Of a stretch of DNA of 64,000 nucleotides, positions 60,121 to 64,000 are shown piece by piece. Numbering within the stretch: the stretch's first letter is position 1; each line of letters opens with the position of its first letter. The stretch spans positions 93,501 to 157,500 of the forward strand of contig JAUCBJ010001490.1 in the NCBI GenBank assembly GCA_032718475.1, read 5' to 3'. Source of the DNA: Nemertoderma westbladi (taxonomy: Eukaryota > Xenacoelomorpha > Nemertodermatida > Nemertodermatidae). The notes beneath the pieces are model-generated. The model ran no database searches. It was given only the letters and a program-made list of their open reading frames with translations, and was not told the origin of the DNA. A program made the position numbers and the translations under genes.

Positions 60121-61000
60121 GTAAGTTATTCAGTTTATTGCGGTACTGTATGTTGGTTAGTGATTTAAAATACATAGCACCGGCAGAGCTCCATCAAAAA
60201 CTTTCATATTTTATCCACAAACGGCTATTTGAATGTATTCTCGGAAGGTACTTACTTAAAGATTAATTAGCAAAACGACCGAACACAGTCGAACACACCC
60301 CCCAACACACTCCAAAAACCGCCAAACCCTGTCGAAAATAGAAAGGGCACAAAAAAATAACTCCGGGTACCAACTCTGTGACAAAATTAGCCACGCGTTG
60401 CTTTTCTATAAGTAAATCCTCGAAATTATTGAATAAAATTGTCGCGAAGATAAATTTGTGGCAGTCACAATTAATAGAAAGGGACCTTTTGACCTAGTTC
60501 TGAGACAATCGCGTTTAAAGATTGGACATTTTTTGGAATAAATCAGCTGATAAAAATCCTGTTATGAGGGAAATTCAAATTTTATGTTTATCTAATCTGT
60601 TTTTGGTTTTACTGGTGTTTATATTAGTTTTGTAACTCTATCGTAAATTATGGAAGTGGAATTTAATTCTTTAACTGAATACTATGCATTAGCAGATCTG
60701 GAAAAACTTGATAAGTTTGTTGGTAGGCCACGAATGCTCCTAATTATGTGCGTCCCGAAAATACATCTGGTATTTGAATACATTGAATGTAGAGCAATGT
60801 ACATTACATACTGTAGCATTACAACGTCTTACACGTCATTACATTATTACGTGAAACACAATCAACGCAGTGGAAAACTCAATTTTTTCGATAGGATAGA
60901 ATCATTGAGCATTATTGAGCATTGAGATTATATTACATTCATAATTAAGCACCAACAATTCCATCACCATTCACCATACCAAGATAAAATTAAATAAAGT
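60121..61000. other. PDE1 intron, no exon recognised
   Basis: The next PDE1 exon (start of the conserved catalytic region) was not found here or further right. The 91-codon frame at 60650 has no family resemblance. Confidence 0.5.
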
Positions 61001-61994
61001 TAGTAATGTTCTGATAGGTGAGACCCCCGCAGACCCGCATCATCCCCAAAACCGAGCGCCCTCCACCTCCGCCGACCTCCACCTAAGCAGAGGGGATTGG
61101 GATGGGCGCGAACTGGAGCCGCCTCCGAACTCCGCCGAGAACGGATGCTAGGCCTCGTTCACGCATCCCCTGCCGCCGACCCACAGGGGTCTCTACTAGG
61201 TGGCGAATCAGTATGTACTGTAGGCCTTCTTGCAGCACACCCCATCGGTGGTTCCGACTAGGGGGGTGAAGGAGATCCTACGATCCTCGCACACCGCGCT
61301 ATAGTGCACCTTCTTTGCTCGGACTCGCTGCTCGAGGATGGAGTCCAGTGACCGATTCACATATGAGGGAGCGTCAGCGTTTACTACCGCAATGTCAAAT
61401 TACGGCATCCTCTGTTCTGCCCAGACTCCTCTCGCTACATAGCAGGTCAGCCCTCACCCCTCCGACCTCGCGAACCCTCCTGTCTAGGTAGCCTGTGCAC
61501 GCTGTGCACACGACCCCCCGAATGCCGAGGCTAAGGTCCCCAAAAACCTCGCGCAACTCATCATGCCTCTTGATGATGGGACCCCACGACTTGCAGTTCA
61601 GGGCGTGTGTTGTTGTAAACGACTCGGCACACCCCTCACACTTCGCCGGGAGACCATGCAGCGTGAGGCAATACCTGAGCGCGACGTTGTCGCGGAATAC
61701 CTCCGGAGCAAGGTCGGTTTGGTCGACCGCAGAAGGCTGCACCGTTAGCCACCCACCCGGCTTATGAGACACCGTACGGTCGACTGTACGGCGCCGTTCA
61801 GTTGGGATGGAAAGGAGCGCCGACTCCTGCACAGCCTTGTAAGCGGCGTCCTGAGTGGTGCGACTCTCGGAAAGGGCCGAAGAAAAGCAAGCAGAGTGGT
61901 CTGCCACAAGAAGGTGGCGACCTTTCATCAGTGCTTCAACGAGCCTGATTGTTCTGCCGAGTGACGCCTCCCTAGCGTGTATCCTCATCATCAA
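61000..61994 (-). pseudogene. C-terminal remnant of an R2/CRE-like LINE (zinc knuckle and endonuclease-like part)
   Basis: Antisense frame 61994-61395 contains GWLTVQPSAVDQTDLAPEVF, FRDNVALRYCLTLHGLPAKC and KCEGCAESFTTTHALNCKSW, a C-x2-C-x7-H-x3-C zinc site, then RHDELREVFGDL and RADLLC. After the stop the same protein goes on in other frames (FDIAVVNADAPSYVNRSL, FTPLVGTTDGV) down to about 61200. This is the C-terminal part of LINEs that use a restriction-like endonuclease; that type is inferred from family memory. The RT is missing. Base composition is clearly more G/C-rich than the surroundings. Confidence 0.7.
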
Positions 61995-62000
61995 CGGGTT

Positions 62001-62323
62001 CCGGATCCCGATCCGGAATAGACCAGGAGGAGAACTAACTCCTCGTCGACTGTACCGGGGGAGGTGCCAAACAGGAAGGAAGCCAAGCTGAAAGTAAATG
62101 GTTCACCAGTCTATTGCGGATTGGCACCAGATCATCATTAGTGGTGCCCCCCCCCCCCCCCCCCCCCCCCAGAGCGGTGCCCAGAGACGATCCGATCGTA
62201 AGCATACCAGCACCAGCTTTTGAGAGCAGCAGGTACTGCCAGAGAAACCTTGTGTGGGAGACAATGGCACATCTCCTAGAGGTTGATCAGAGAGTGGCTG
62301 CTGGAAGTAGGATGTAGGTAGCT
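62001..62323. other. No gene seen; contains a poly-C run
   Basis: A run of about 23 C lies at 62148-62170. The stretch continues the G/C-rich composition of the LINE remnant and may belong to it. No recognisable coding motif. Confidence 0.45.
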
Positions 62324-62403
62324 CTATGGGATGTACTCTAGTTTCGGATGTGACTTGTCCACCTTTAGCAGGTCAACACATTGAGCATCAACTGGTAGCC
62401 GAT

Positions 62404-62600
62404 CTATGGTTGGAGGGTCAGAGGGAGGCGGCAGATTGAAGGTGAGTAGGTCCAAGGGAGGCGGCAGATTGAAGGTGAGTAGGTCCAAGGGAGGCGGCAG
62501 ATTGAAGGTGAGTAGGTCCAAGGGAGGTGGCAGATTGAAGGTGAGTAGGTCCAAGGGAGGTGGCAGATTGAAGGTGAGTAGGTCCAAGGGAGGCGGGTCT
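62404..62600. repeat. 33-bp minisatellite, about 5.5 copies
   Basis: Tandem GGAGGCGGCAGATTGAAGGT plus GAGTAGGTCCAAG, with C/T variation at one site. Period 33 keeps frame, so 77-115-codon open frames appear on both strands; their 11-residue repeats (LDLLTFNLPPP antisense) have no family match. Confidence 0.95.
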
Positions 62601-62671
62601 CCAATTTGCTCCTCGGCAGATTTATATTTCAATGAATAATAAATTATCAATATATTGGTAATTGTAATCAC

Positions 62672-64000
62672 TCTACCCTAAAGTAGTTTCGATGTCAAAA
62701 ATATAATCTTATATATTATATAAAATCAGTTACAACCCTAAGCGTGTGGTGGTACTATAGTACATAATTATGACCGCACATACAGTAAGTAGATAGCACA
62801 ACAACCAGACCAGCGTAAATACTAATACCTAGTGATAGCATTAATACAAGTGCTGGTAAGAAATGCGGATATGGAAATTAGGTACGAAATACTGTATAAA
62901 AATTGAGATGTGACAATGTAGTCCAAAATATATTTTAATTCATGGTCATCAAAACCTTCTACCTCCATTGTGGCGAGGTGCACATTTATTAATTCCTTGC
63001 AAAAATTTACTTATAAGTACTTATAGTACTCAGAAGTGGAATATAATTTAAACTTTTTACATTTTTAGAAGTAAGATCAGTAAGATTATTATATAAATTG
63101 CACAAATTTCCTATCGTACGAAAATGCGCACCACTTCGCGACCTAGAAATCGAATAGCACGTTTGGATGAACATTGTAAACAACGTTTTTTTAGTAAAAG
63201 ATTTATTTTTAAGTTTAAATAATGTTAACACGTTGACGATTAACAAGTCACCAAAGTTGACAGATTAATTTATTATATAAAGTTGCAGCACTAAATGTTT
63301 TTCCATATTCCGTAAACGTTTTTATATTTCAACATTTTTGTAACAAAAATCAACTTTTTTGCCACCTAAATTCTGGGAGTGAATACATTATATACATTAT
63401 ATATAAAATATATATATATAATACATTATATACATTATATATAAAAAATATATATATAATACATTATTACTTACTGTTTTTATTCACTAGTCAGTAGGCA
63501 TACGTATACTGTATTACATACTGTATTAGAAAAAAGGTAGGCATTAAACGCAAAATACAGTACAGCACTAATAAGGTACAGAACCTTATTTCCTTATGAA
63601 AATCTCCCGTTGGAAAAGTTTTTAACTATTTCTATATTTTAATTAAATTTATAATTACCCGGCGTGGCAGCCCTGTTTATTTTATCATTTTATATTTATT
63701 ATTTGCGTTTGTCATTTTGAAATTTTAAACTTGAATTTAATATATGCTCGATCAAATATGATAATGTATCTGACCTGCACATCACAAATTACTACGCTAA
63801 ATAAAATTGCTGATCTTTGCTGACTTCAGGTTTGTTAGGTCTTACTTGTGGAGGTCTAGCCAGATTAGCAATATTGTAGTTCAATAATTAATTTAACCTC
63901 CAAAGGAACATTTTGAAATATATTTTCTTTATCTTGACCGCACAATAAGTATTTCACAATGTACCCATTAGGGGTTCTGTACCTTTATCACACTAACCTT
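62672..64000. other. No gene seen; AT microsatellite
   Basis: Bases about 63385-63465 are TATATA and ATACATTATATA repeats in two related blocks. The rest is AT-rich and without coding signal; it is probably still PDE1 intron. Confidence 0.5.

Noticed and set aside
60650-60925. 91-codon open frame as a new gene or PDE1 exon
   Set aside because: No resemblance to the PDE1 catalytic region and no good splice sites; A/T-rich codon content typical of noncoding sequence.
62324-62671. Leu/Pro-rich repeat protein
   Set aside because: The frame exists only because the minisatellite period is 33; it lacks flanking coding sequence.

Overview
This is nuclear DNA from an animal, most likely a marine invertebrate. 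It is AT-rich, has spliceosomal introns with GT/AG borders, holds animal-type genes, and carries many LINEs, foldback elements, homopolymer G/C tracts and minisatellites. I cannot name the species. Nothing bacterial is present: no operons, Shine-Dalgarno sites or CRISPR.

Six host genes can be read. NOC4 (11979-13559, +) is a ribosome-biogenesis factor in one exon. Two glutathione peroxidase 4-like genes (19432-20176 and 22846-24040, +) are tandem duplicates sharing one intron position and phase. The downstream copy is a true selenoprotein with an in-frame TGA; the upstream copy has GGA (Gly) at that codon. AREL1 (29598-31847, -) is a HECT E3 ligase in one exon. The 5' part of a PDE1 gene (37297-60120, +) runs off the right end, and its catalytic domain lies outside the window. 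Its 18.6-kb intron contains, on the opposite strand, a single-exon SR-cyclophilin gene (49542-52250) and a LINE.

The rest is largely mobile and repetitive DNA. From 1 to 4335 there is a LINE 3' end, two minisatellites and an antisense LINE with zinc finger, endonuclease and RT regions. From 7611 to 10686 lies a DNA transposon with very long inverted repeats built of tandem motifs, a transposase truncated after its first catalytic Asp, and a LINE fragment inserted in one arm with a 10-bp target duplication. From 14566 to 17452 is a 2.9-kb G-rich minisatellite. From 31907 to 36729 is a nested stack of helentron/pearl-like elements, one carrying about 114 GAC repeats. From 42880 to 45541 is a 2.66-kb palindrome. 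From 58318 to 59622 is a TIR element whose ends are tandem 14-15 bp units. Further LINE remnants lie at 11438, 26438 and 61000.

The strongest leads are the Sec-to-Gly peroxidase beside its selenoprotein sister, the nested architecture of the PDE1 intron, and the transposons with tandem-array termini. The genes do not form a pathway; the two peroxidases are related by duplication, and the cyclophilin and PDE1 by nesting.
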